From Acidobacteriaceae bacterium (lineage in GTDB: Bacteria; Acidobacteriota; Terriglobia; Terriglobales; Acidobacteriaceae), in assembly GCA_003152195.1 (NCBI GenBank), contig PLZN01000495.1, forward strand, positions 1 through 34,445: DNA of 34,445 nucleotides, read 5' to 3'. Position numbers and translations under genes: made by a program. The notes beneath the pieces are model-generated. The model had not been told where the DNA came from. It searched no databases and saw only the letters and a program-made list of their open reading frames with translations. Positions 1-7,406 of the stretch are shown one piece after another (position 1 is the stretch's first letter; each line of letters starts with the position of its first letter).

Positions 1-134
1 CCAATCGAGTTGATCGCCTGGTGGGCCGTTCTGGGTTGATTGCCGGTTCGCGTCCTGGCCGGGCCTCACGCTGCAAACGAATTGCTCGTAATTCTCACAG
101 AAGGGTGCCGTCCTTTTCCGGGTACCGCCAGCGG
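1..134. other. Left-edge non-coding stretch, nothing assignable
   Basis: This stretch lies downstream of the minus-strand WecG-like gene. On the plus strand a 12-codon open stretch from the window edge ends in TGA at 37-39, which could be the tail of a gene starting outside the window. It is too short to identify. No hairpin or promoter could be supported. Confidence 0.3.
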
Positions 135-962
135 TCAATCTCCTAGTTCCGCGCGAGCTCTCAGCCGCCCGCCGTTGCGGTTACGCGGATAATCCAGCAT
201 CAGCAGGGCCAGAATGTACCAGGGTTCCAGGAGATAGCGAGTAAAGAGACGGCGGGGCTCATTTGCCAGCCGGAAGATCCATTCCATCCCCAGCTGGCCC
301 GACCAACGTGGCGGCGTCGGCATTGATCCGGCAACATACTCGAGGGCCGCTCCGATCGACGAAAGAATTACATGCGCCTCCAACCGCGCAAAATTTTCCT
401 GCGTCCAAAATTCCTGCCGCGGTACGCCCATCCCCACCATCAACAGGTCGGGCCTGTAGGCATTAATGCGCTCCAGCAAGGCTTCATTTTCCGCGCTGCC
501 ATGGCGCACGTCAAAATATCCATCACATACTTCTATCTGCAGGGCCGGGTAGAGTTTGCGCAACTGCGCCATCCCCTTTTCCGCGCAGGCCTTGGATGAC
601 CCAAGATAGAAGACACGCCAACCTCTGTTGGCAGCCAGCTCCATCAGCGGACAAAGCCAATCTGCCAATGTCACACGTTGCTTGCGCTCCAGGGGATAGC
701 CGTAAAGGCGTCCCAGAGCCACCAGCGGCATACCGTCGATATGAATCCAGTGCACGCATGAATAAAACTCACGCAGTCGGGCATGCCTATGAAAGAGGTA
801 CAGGGTATGCAGGTTATGGTTGCTGATAATCCACTTTCGGCGCTCGCGAATCCCCTGCTCCACCAGCGCGTTCAATTGCTGTAACGACTTCGGTTGCAAC
901 GTCACTCCCAGAAAAGAAATCGTATCGGTTTCTTTAGCGGAGGTCGGACTTAAGGCTATCAT
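135..962 (-). CDS. wecG: WecG/TagA/CpsF-family glycosyltransferase
   Basis: The protein has 275 residues, slightly longer than the usual 240-260 for this family (GT26). Members transfer N-acetylmannosamine or its uronic acid from a UDP donor to a lipid-linked sugar on the inner membrane face. Family hallmarks are visible: HIDGMPLV at 74-81 with the likely catalytic Asp76, FYLGSS at 118-123, GMGVPRQEFW at 177-186, and the GAALEYVAG block at 204-212. The C-terminal tail, rich in Arg and aromatic residues (about 230-266), is typical of the membrane-binding end. ATG at 962 is supported by AGGAGA about 9 bases upstream. A WecB gene at 30232-31389 would supply UDP-ManNAc, which fits a ManNAc transferase, but the donor is inferred. 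A broken copy of its C-terminus lies near 6940-7021. The gene is divergent from the glycosyltransferase at 1494 across a 531-base gap. Confidence 0.9.
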   Translation of the reverse strand: MIALSPTSAKETDTISFLGVTLQPKSLQQLNALVEQGIRERRKWIISNHNLHTLYLFHRHARLREFYSCVHWIHIDGMPLVALGRLYGYPLERKQRVTLADWLCPLMELAANRGWRVFYLGSSKACAEKGMAQLRKLYPALQIEVCDGYFDVRHGSAENEALLERINAYRPDLLMVGMGVPRQEFWTQENFARLEAHVILSSIGAALEYVAGSMPTPPRWSGQLGMEWIFRLANEPRRLFTRYLLEPWYILALLMLDYPRNRNGGRLRARAELGD

Positions 963-1179
963 TCAAGGGTTCTCCTCATCAGTTGGAGAGGGTTCTCCAG
1001 TTGCCACTTACATCAAGGATGATGGAAGCCAGAGCAGCAGGTGCTTCAGACACTGAGGGTACGAACATGCGGGTCATTGACTATTCAATCTAGGCAAACG
1101 GTGACAGAACGCCCGTTGGAAATCATCAAAAATCAACCACGGTTTCGAGGAAAGCAAGGTACTTACGATGCACCCTGTT

Positions 1180-1220
1180 CTAAGTTGGAACGCACGTCTC
1201 CTGTTTCGGGTCAAATCGAT
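1180..1220 (+). repeat. 41-bp direct repeat, copy 1
   Basis: Starts CTAAGTTGGAAC and ends GGGTCAAATCGAT. It matches the copy at 1282-1322 at 32 of 41 positions. It contains GGAAC, then 19 bases, then TCAAA, which resembles the -35/-10 layout of an extracytoplasmic-function sigma promoter; that reading is inference. Confidence 0.6.
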
Positions 1221-1281
1221 TATCACTGGCACGTTACCGAAGCTTAGAGTCGTCTTAGAAGACGCACTTATCCACCAGATC

Positions 1282-1322
1282 CTAACTTGGAACCGATGTG
1301 TCCTGTTTTGGATCAACCCGAT
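1282..1322 (+). repeat. 41-bp direct repeat, copy 2
   Basis: Starts CTAACTTGGAAC and ends GGATCAACCCGAT, 102 bases after copy 1. The shared core is GGAAC-N19-TCAA around TCCTGTTT. A more degenerate third version, which has lost GGAAC, lies near 7293-7333 in the duplicated block. Confidence 0.6.
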
Positions 1323-1493
1323 GACCGTCAGCGCATGAATTCAGTTGGGGCGGTATTTGTAAGCTTAAGATAGCTATCCATGCGCTGGCAGTTGCAGTGA
1401 TCCGCCCTGCTTCCTCTGCGGGCTTATCCACACTTCAAGAAAAGCCGCACCTGGCCGCAATTAGCAGGATGCAGCAATCGGAGAAATGGCCTC

Positions 1494-2621
1494 ATGCCTA
1501 ACACCACCTATCATCTTCTGACCGAAGCCGAACCCTTTTCTGAATTCTATGGAGGTGCGATCTCACGCTGGGCCGGCAATGTACTCCGCAACGCATCGAA
1601 CTCCGTGGTTGTCTGTCCCTCCGCGGATGACACCTGGAAATTTGCGGCGGAATCCATCACCCTGCTTGATGGCTTGAAACGTTACAGGCGCTTCCGGGGA
1701 TACCTTTCACGATTGCCGTGGTCTTTTCATCGCTTGGTCATACAACGTATCTTCCGCCCTCTCCTTGAGCGCGTGCGGCCCGGGGACATCGTCTGGATTC
1801 ACAATCGGCCAGAGTTCGCCATCGCTCTCACTTCGTGCGTTCATCGCGCGGGAGGGCGCATCATTCTCCATATGCACAATACGCACCTGGTCGAAGGGCG
1901 CGAAAAGCTGATGCGGCAGGTTCGAGTGGATAGATTGGTCTTTGTGAGTGAGTTTCTGCTGGAACAGGCACGGCGGAAGTTTCCCTCGCTCGGCCCATCG
2001 TCTGTAATCTATAACGGCGCTGATGAAACGATTTTCTATCCTGCGGCAGGCGGGCAAAAGAATTCGCAGACGCCCACAGTCCTCTTCGCGGGGCGGCTGG
2101 TTGAAGACAAGGGTGTTCACGTTTTGCTTGGCGCTATGAAGCTTCTCAATGAACAGGACGTGCGGCTCCAGGCACGAATCGTCGGCTCCTCTGGCTTCGG
2201 AGTTGGCGAAGAAACGGACTACATCAGGCGCCTCAAAGCGAACTCGCCCGAAACCGTTAGGTTTTTTCCCTATCGCAGCGGCGCCGCCCTGGGTGATCTC
2301 TTCCGAGAGGCAGACATCTTTTGCTCACCCTCTGTCTGCGAGGAGGGCTTCGGCCTGGTGAACGTCGAGGCGCTTGCCTCGGCTGTGCCGGTCGTCAGCA
2401 CGTACAGCGGTGGTGTCAGGGAGATATTTACCGCCGGTGGGGGGATCTTGGTGGAGCGCGGATCTGTCGTTCAGCTTGCCGGTGCACTCCGGCGGCTCGC
2501 GCAGGATCCGGAGCTCCGGACGTGTCTTGGCCAGCAAGGCTACGCTGTATTTCGTGAGCGTTTTACCTGGTCTCTCGCACGCACGCACGTTCAAGAGATC
2601 GAGAAAATGCTCTCCGCGTGA
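1494..2621 (+). CDS. Family 4 glycosyltransferase
   Basis: A 375-residue GT-B fold glycosyltransferase, the usual size for GT4, acting in the cytoplasm or at the inner membrane on an undecaprenyl-linked intermediate. An N-terminal acceptor domain is followed by VFVSEFLLEQA (149-159), VIYNGAD (171-177) and the nucleotide-sugar domain with LFAGRLVEDKGV (197-208). The EX7E motif is intact within EEGFGLVNVEAL, with Glu284 and Glu292. ATG at 1494 has GGAGAAA about 8 bases upstream. It converges with the next gene, with only 8 bases between the two stop codons. Donor and acceptor cannot be read from the sequence. Confidence 0.92.
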   Translation: MPNTTYHLLTEAEPFSEFYGGAISRWAGNVLRNASNSVVVCPSADDTWKFAAESITLLDGLKRYRRFRGYLSRLPWSFHRLVIQRIFRPLLERVRPGDIVWIHNRPEFAIALTSCVHRAGGRIILHMHNTHLVEGREKLMRQVRVDRLVFVSEFLLEQARRKFPSLGPSSVIYNGADETIFYPAAGGQKNSQTPTVLFAGRLVEDKGVHVLLGAMKLLNEQDVRLQARIVGSSGFGVGEETDYIRRLKANSPETVRFFPYRSGAALGDLFREADIFCSPSVCEEGFGLVNVEALASAVPVVSTYSGGVREIFTAGGGILVERGSVVQLAGALRRLAQDPELRTCLGQQGYAVFRERFTWSLARTHVQEIEKMLSA

Positions 2622-2629
2622 CGCATGGG

Positions 2630-3739
2630 TTACGCCTGGCTGTATATGGCATCGAGTGCTCGTGCGAGCAGCACTCGATTGTGGCGCTGCTCGATGCCGG
2701 CGATGGCGGCTTGGCTGAGCTGTTCGAGCTCGCCGGGAGCTGCGGCGAGGGCGCGCAGATGGGCGAGCGCCTGGTCGGTCATCGATTCATATGCCTCGTC
2801 AAGCATGTCCCAGTAATCGGGAGAGCGCGGTTCTTCAACGTGGCTCCAGCAGCCGCGATGGTCTCTGGGCAGGTGGACAAGGAAGCCGTTGGCGTTCGCC
2901 GCGGGAGCGGGGAAGACGAATTCAGGCAGGGCACAGACGTCGGTCGTGATGGCGGGGAGTCCACTGGCGAAGCCTTCAAGAACAGAAAAGCCGTAAGTGT
3001 CATGCAGCGTGGCAAGAAAATTGAGGTGACATGTGCCCATCAGCTCGAGGACCTGTTGGTTGTTCATTGCGCCATGGAAGCTGACGTTCGGTAGATCCAT
3101 GCTCTTCAGATCCGTTTGATACCGCGTCGGGTCTGGGTGGTCGGTATGGGACCCGGAGCAGATCATCTTGGAGGAGACAATGTTGATCTGCAAACGAAGC
3201 CCTTCGGCCAAGGCTTTCCTCGCCAGCCGTAGGGCGACGATTCCGCCTTTCCGGGAAAAGTTGTTGCCTACGAAGATGAGCCGGATGGTTGCACCCTTTT
3301 TAAGCGTGCGCGGAGTTGAGGCGCGAAGAGGGATAGCCGGTTGCAGCACATAAGCTTTGGCGAGGACCTTGTCCAGGCCGTCCCACCCGGCATTGATGCG
3401 CGTGAAGCTGGCCAGGGCCCAGGCGGACATGGCGACGATCGCCAGACAAGCAGGCGAGCAGAGCTGGCGGCGCAAATGGTCCCTAAGCGACTCGCTGGGT
3501 GGAAACATGCGGGGCAGGGCGGACTCGAACGTGACCACCCAGGGCTTGCGCAGGGCAACCGGTATGTTGTTGATGAAATGAGCTAGATCAAAGGATCGCA
3601 TGGGGGGATAGGCAGCGATGGCTTCCGCCGGCCTCCACAAGCGGCCGAGGTTGACGAAACGGGCTCGCTCGATCGAGTGCTGTGCTTGGGGTGGAACAGT
3701 GAAGTGAGAGCAGTAATGATTGCTAGTCAGAATTTGCAT
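2630..3739 (-). CDS. Family 4-like glycosyltransferase
   Basis: Called from ATG at 3739 (369 residues), which has AGAGAG about 5 bases upstream; the frame stays open to 3835, but the extra 32 residues do not look like a glycosyltransferase start. The N-terminal half carries FDLAHFINNIP. The donor half carries FVGNNFSRKGG (about 156-166) and TYGFSVLEGFASGLPAI. The usual EX7E pair appears as Asp247 and Glu255, an Asp-for-Glu change at the first position, so activity is likely but not certain. It probably adds one residue of the repeat unit. Its last codons contain a perfect 10-bp inverted repeat that may also terminate the opposing gene. Confidence 0.85.
   Translation of the reverse strand: MQILTSNHYCSHFTVPPQAQHSIERARFVNLGRLWRPAEAIAAYPPMRSFDLAHFINNIPVALRKPWVVTFESALPRMFPPSESLRDHLRRQLCSPACLAIVAMSAWALASFTRINAGWDGLDKVLAKAYVLQPAIPLRASTPRTLKKGATIRLIFVGNNFSRKGGIVALRLARKALAEGLRLQINIVSSKMICSGSHTDHPDPTRYQTDLKSMDLPNVSFHGAMNNQQVLELMGTCHLNFLATLHDTYGFSVLEGFASGLPAITTDVCALPEFVFPAPAANANGFLVHLPRDHRGCWSHVEEPRSPDYWDMLDEAYESMTDQALAHLRALAAAPGELEQLSQAAIAGIEQRHNRVLLARALDAIYSQA
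2651..2679. terminator. Hairpin at the 3' junction of convergent glycosyltransferase genes
   Basis: ATCGAGTGCT (2651-2660) and AGCACTCGAT (2670-2679) form a perfect 10-bp stem with a 9-base loop; an alternative GCTCG/CGAGC pairing exists inside. It lies 30 bases past the plus-strand stop codon and inside the final codons of the minus-strand gene. No U-tract follows, so intrinsic termination is uncertain. Confidence 0.5.
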
Positions 3740-3892
3740 GGTTCTCTCTTGTTTGCCGTTCATCCGACGATAGGTAATCGTAACGGTTCGTCGCGGTTCT
3801 CCGAATAAGGCGTCAGCCCGATCCAGTACCAGCACTAGGTTTCCGACTGAAAACTCCAGTAACTATGCGAACTCCTGCAGATAAGACATTTC

Positions 3893-5380
3893 ATGAACCA
3901 GAGGTGTCCCATGTGTAGCAACGTGCGCCCCGTACTAACTCGCCGCCGTCTCTTCCAGGGAGCAGCGTCTCTGGCTGCGTCCGGTGTACTCTCGGGTTGC
4001 GGCTACCACGCGAACTACACTCCGCCCTCCGGCCCTCCCCTTCCCACACCCTCTGGTCCGATCGTCGAAGGCTCCCTCACCGTGACGACGGCCTCCACCG
4101 GCAACATTCCGTCGCGCTTCATGGGTTTGAGCTACGAGAAGGAGACGATGAGCTATTCTTACTTCCACGCCTCCAACCACAATCTCATCGCACTCTTTCG
4201 GCGCCTCGGTAACGGTGTTTTGCGGATCGGCGGTGGCTCTGTCGATCAAGTTCTATGGACACCGAATGCCAACGGCACGCACTCGCAAGTCACGGCCTCT
4301 AACATCAGGGCTCTCGCTGGCTTCCTGCAATCGACCGGTTGGCCGTGCCTCTACGGTGTCAACCTCGCTACCTCCACTCCCGCTCTGGCAGCCGCCGAAG
4401 TGGCTTTCGCAGTCTCGGCTCTAGGCTCCAATCTTCTCGGTATCGAGATCGGCAACGAGTCCGACGAGTACGGCGTAGCGGGCGGCTTTTTCGCCGGGAA
4501 CTGGACTTTCCAGGACTTCCTCACCCGCTGGGATTCCTTTCGCTCGGCTATCATCGAGGTTGCGCCCAACGTTCCGATCACAGGTCCGGCCACCGCCGGT
4601 GGCAACCACATCTCCACCTGGACCTTGGCCTTTGGCCAGGCAGCCACACCGAGTGAGATCACTCTCCTGACCCAGCACTACTATCGCGCCAGCGGAGGAA
4701 TTCCCACCTCCACCGCCTCCTTCCTCATCAGCCCTGACACCCAACTTACCGGGGAGCTCACAACGCTGAACCTGGGAGCCCAGCAACTGGGCATTCCCTA
4801 CCGCATAGGCGAATGCAACTCCTTTTCCAACGGCGGGGCTGCCGGCGTGAGTAACAGCTACGCTTCCTCGCTATGGGTCATCGACTTTCTCTTTTCCGCA
4901 GCTCTCGGCGGCTCCACCGGTGTAAACATGCATGGCGGCGGTAACGGTCAAGGCTATACTCCGATCGCCGACGACTCAGGTGGCGTCATCGAAGCGCGCC
5001 CCGAGTACTACGGTCTGCTCCTCTTCACGCTGGCTGGTCCAGGCACCTTGCTCGAGACACAACTGTCGGCCGGAACCGTCGACGCCACGGCCTATGCCGT
5101 CAGGACCGCGAGCGCAGGCTTGAGCGTGATTCTCGTCAACAAAGACACGATCCAAAATCTAATCCTCACCATCCGGACGAACCAGATCATCCAGACAGCA
5201 ACCCTGATAACGATGACGGGACCGAGCCTGGCTGCCACCTCCGGAGTCACCATCCAGGGCGCCACCGTGGAAAAGGACGGCAGCTTTGCCCCGGCAAGCC
5301 CCGACACACTGACCCCTTCGGGAACGCAGGTGACTTGCTACATCCCGGCACTCAGCGCTGGACTTATCAGCATCACGTAA
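3893..5380 (+). CDS. Tat-exported GH79-like lipoprotein (beta-glucuronidase-like)
   Basis: A 495-residue protein with a twin-arginine signal (TRRRLFQG, 17-23) and a lipobox-like LSGC with Cys36, so it is probably folded in the cytoplasm, exported by Tat and lipid-anchored. A proline/serine linker (about 43-57) precedes a TIM-barrel catalytic region and a C-terminal beta domain. IEIGNESDEY places the likely acid/base at Glu189 and YRIGECNS the likely nucleophile at Glu307, the clan-A pair expected in family GH79 (heparanase and beta-glucuronidase). A GH79 beta-glucuronidase has been characterised in Acidobacterium capsulatum, which fits the suspected taxon. In this locus it could trim glucuronate-containing EPS. 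ATG at 3893 has only a weak ribosome site; ATG at 3911 is an alternative that keeps the signal. Convergent with the next gene. Confidence 0.82.
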   Translation: MNQRCPMCSNVRPVLTRRRLFQGAASLAASGVLSGCGYHANYTPPSGPPLPTPSGPIVEGSLTVTTASTGNIPSRFMGLSYEKETMSYSYFHASNHNLIALFRRLGNGVLRIGGGSVDQVLWTPNANGTHSQVTASNIRALAGFLQSTGWPCLYGVNLATSTPALAAAEVAFAVSALGSNLLGIEIGNESDEYGVAGGFFAGNWTFQDFLTRWDSFRSAIIEVAPNVPITGPATAGGNHISTWTLAFGQAATPSEITLLTQHYYRASGGIPTSTASFLISPDTQLTGELTTLNLGAQQLGIPYRIGECNSFSNGGAAGVSNSYASSLWVIDFLFSAALGGSTGVNMHGGGNGQGYTPIADDSGGVIEARPEYYGLLLFTLAGPGTLLETQLSAGTVDATAYAVRTASAGLSVILVNKDTIQNLILTIRTNQIIQTATLITMTGPSLAATSGVTIQGATVEKDGSFAPASPDTLTPSGTQVTCYIPALSAGLISIT

Positions 5381-5395
5381 CCCATAGCGCCTGTT

Positions 5396-5425
5396 TTGCA
5401 AGGAATCAATAACTCAGGAGACTAG
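5396..5425 (-). repeat. Solo end of the palindromic element family
   Basis: Read on the minus strand, CTAG (5425-5422) is followed by TCTCCTGAGTTATTGATTCC, nearly identical to the left end of the element at 27062. Only about 30 bases remain; the GH79-like gene ends at 5380, leaving no room for a full element. The TAG stop codon of the phosphosugar transferase gene is part of the CTAG. Confidence 0.7.
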
Positions 5426-6888
5426 ATGCCCTTCATCGCGAAAAACAAAGTGTGAAGAAGAATCGCGAGATCGAGAAAGATCCCGCGATTCTCGACATAG
5501 TACAGGTCATACTCAATCGCGTCATTGATCCTGAACCTACGGTCGCCGCTGAGTTGCCAGAGGCCGGTCAGACCTTGCGGAACGGAGAGCCTGCGACGCT
5601 CCAGCGGGGTATAGGCTTCTGTTACATACGGCATCTCCGGACGAGGTCCGACCAGAGACATGTCTCCCGTGAGCACGTTCAGGAGCTGAGGAAGCTCATC
5701 CATACTCGTTTTTCTTAGAAATCTTCCCGCCGGTGTGACGCGATTGTCCCTGGAGCTTTCAGGAGACCGCCCATATTTTGGAGTGCCTGCATACATGCTC
5801 CGGAACTTGAACATGACGAATAGCTTCCCGGATTGTCCCGTCCGCTCCTGGCGAAAGAAAATTGGTCCCTCGGAAGTCGCTTTGACCATAACGGCGGCGA
5901 CCAGCCACATGGGTAGCGTTAGAAGAATGAGGAGACAAGACAACAGCAGGTCAGTGAGCCGCTTGAAGGCAATGTAAGCGAGCGGGTGCTCACCATCTGC
6001 ATCGAACGTGGTGACGATCAGACCATCAATCATTTGCACTGATGTGCAGCGCTCCGCAACATAGGGGTGTCCTGCGCCCAGCAGAGAAACGCTGACCCCG
6101 GCTTCTGCGGCTAAAGCCATAAGTTCATTCATGCGCGGCTGCGAGGCCGTAGGGGTGACGAAGATCTCCTGCACGTCGAGAGACCGCAGAAGAGATCGCG
6201 AAAGCGGTTCGGAAATAACCGGCGCGTGGTCTTTAAGGCTGTAATCATGGCTATAGATGACGCGGCGATTATCAAAGCCGCTTTCATCCAGAAATCCTAC
6301 CGGAATCCGGCCCAGGTCGGGGCAGTGCAGCAGGTAAGAAAAAAGACGCCGGGTCTCGCGATTTGTGCCGCAGATGAGCACCCTCCGCTTGTGAGCCGTA
6401 AGGGACCTCCAATGCCGGATGAGTTTGCTCGTCGTGTGCTTCTGAATGACCAGCAGGAGCGTTGCCAGGACCCAGAAATCCGCCAGCAGCAAGCGCGGCA
6501 TATCCGACTTGGTGAAGTAAGTGCCTACAGAGAGAAGAGTCAGGCTGTAAACAGAAACGCTTAGGATCTGTGCCGTGTCTGCGACCCGCAGCAGAGTGTC
6601 GCGTTGGGAGTAGAGGTGGTGCGCCCGCGCGAGAATAACAAAAGCCAGCCCATACTGGAGGAAAAGTTCTGCCCAAAGCAGCCAGGCACCGCGCCCGTCC
6701 AGCGGTCTATGCACCTCATAGAGCAGGATGCCGGCGACGCATGCGATGGCGATGCAACAGAAATCGAACACCACAGGAATCGCCACTCCCACGGCACACT
6801 GCAGGATCATGAAAGGTCGAGCCGGGGCTGAGGGAGAGTGGAACCCCCCAATCTGCTCCGGAGCCGGGAAAGGAAAGTCGGTCGCCAT
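5422..6888 (-). CDS. Polyprenyl-phosphate sugar-phosphate transferase (WbaP/PssY type)
   Basis: A 488-residue initiating enzyme that moves a sugar-1-phosphate from a UDP-sugar to undecaprenyl phosphate in the inner membrane. About four N-terminal helices (roughly 29-56, 68-87, 105-124, 131-148) are followed by a nucleotide-binding-like domain (KRRVLICGTN near 168) and the catalytic bacterial sugar transferase domain from about 305. That domain has one hydrophobic segment, FFRQERTGQSGKLFVMFKFRSM, the catalytic-type KTSMDELPQLLNVL stretch, SLVGPRPE, and GLTGLWQLSG. The length and layout fit the full-size, five-segment class. ATG at 6888 has AGGTGG about 7 bases upstream. The specific sugar cannot be told. 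A wecG remnant ends 18 bases upstream of its start. Confidence 0.93.
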   Translation of the reverse strand: MATDFPFPAPEQIGGFHSPSAPARPFMILQCAVGVAIPVVFDFCCIAIACVAGILLYEVHRPLDGRGAWLLWAELFLQYGLAFVILARAHHLYSQRDTLLRVADTAQILSVSVYSLTLLSVGTYFTKSDMPRLLLADFWVLATLLLVIQKHTTSKLIRHWRSLTAHKRRVLICGTNRETRRLFSYLLHCPDLGRIPVGFLDESGFDNRRVIYSHDYSLKDHAPVISEPLSRSLLRSLDVQEIFVTPTASQPRMNELMALAAEAGVSVSLLGAGHPYVAERCTSVQMIDGLIVTTFDADGEHPLAYIAFKRLTDLLLSCLLILLTLPMWLVAAVMVKATSEGPIFFRQERTGQSGKLFVMFKFRSMYAGTPKYGRSPESSRDNRVTPAGRFLRKTSMDELPQLLNVLTGDMSLVGPRPEMPYVTEAYTPLERRRLSVPQGLTGLWQLSGDRRFRINDAIEYDLYYVENRGIFLDLAILLHTLFFAMKGI

Positions 6889-6906
6889 GAACTGCCACCT
6901 GTGCTT

Positions 6907-7021
6907 TTAATAGATTTCGAGCAACTTCCCGCTTGCGCGTGGGGCTCTGAGCTTCCCGCCGTTGCGGTTGCGCGGATAATTCAGCGTGAGCAGGACCAGA
7001 ATGTGCCAAGACTCAACGAGA
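6907..7021 (-). pseudogene. Remnant of a second wecG-like gene (C-terminus only)
   Basis: Minus-strand translation from about 7021 gives QYLVESWHILVLL followed by TLNYPRNRNGGKLRA, matching residues 243-269 of the intact WecG-like protein; about 20 of 29 aligned residues are identical. An in-frame TGA lies a few codons upstream of the match, no start codon fits, and the frame closes at TAA 6907-6909. The first 240 or so codons are absent, although the region upstream of the intact gene reappears at 7105-7338. This is best explained by duplication followed by an internal deletion of roughly 0.7 kb. It shows that a wecG-like gene once sat directly upstream of the phosphosugar transferase. Confidence 0.85.
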
Positions 7022-7104
7022 TACTGACTCGGGCATGATCAGGGTTGATGTAACTTAAAATGTCGCACTCAGCGTGGCCGTGTGAGCATGAGATCATCCC
7101 TATA

Positions 7105-7338
7105 AGTTGGAGGGATTAATTTATTGTCTCTTGCATCCAGACCAATCGAAGCCAAAGCAGTAGGTGCTTCAAAAAGTGTCTATGCGAGCACATTATTTGC
7201 TTTGTTACTAAATCTAGGCAAACGTTGACAGAATGCCCGACGGAAATCAACCTCAGTTTTAGGGAAATAATGGACTAATAATGAGTAGTGTTCCAATTTA
7301 GGGCGGCAGGCGTCCGGTTTTAAGTCACCTTGATTACC
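7105..7338. repeat. Second copy of the wecG-upstream block
   Basis: This block aligns in the same orientation with about 981-1224. Shared landmarks in order are AGTTGGAG, a GCAGTAGGTGCTTC/GCAGCAGGTGCTTC pair, AATCTAGGCAAACG, TGACAGAA with GCCCG and GGAAATCA, and a degenerate version of the 41-bp motif ending TTGATTACC versus CGATTATC. Similarity is strong in blocks with small indels. The rest of the 6889-7406 gap has no gene; bases 7339-7406 show only a weak start region for the flippase. Confidence 0.75.
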
Positions 7339-7406
7339 ATGGACTAAGTTGCGAACAATTCGGGTCGTGCCCGAACGACATACTTATCAATCAAGATCTA
7401 GTAACG

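Larger units (their letters stand above)
963..1493. promoter_or_regulatory. Divergent intergenic region between wecG and a glycosyltransferase
   Basis: This 531-base gap must hold the promoters of both divergent genes. Bases about 981-1224 are clearly related to bases about 7105-7338: both contain AATCTAGGCAAACG, then GTTGACAGAA or GGTGACAGAA, and a shared GCAGGTGCTTC/GTAGGTGCTTC block. It also holds two direct copies of a 41-bp motif (listed separately). Short open frames here have no ribosome sites or recognisable products. I could not fix a sigma-70 promoter with confidence. Confidence 0.6.

Noticed and set aside
1041-1316. Short open frames on both strands in the wecG upstream gap
   Set aside because: The block is repeated at 7105-7338 with small indels and stop codons that break these frames, so they are not conserved as coding.
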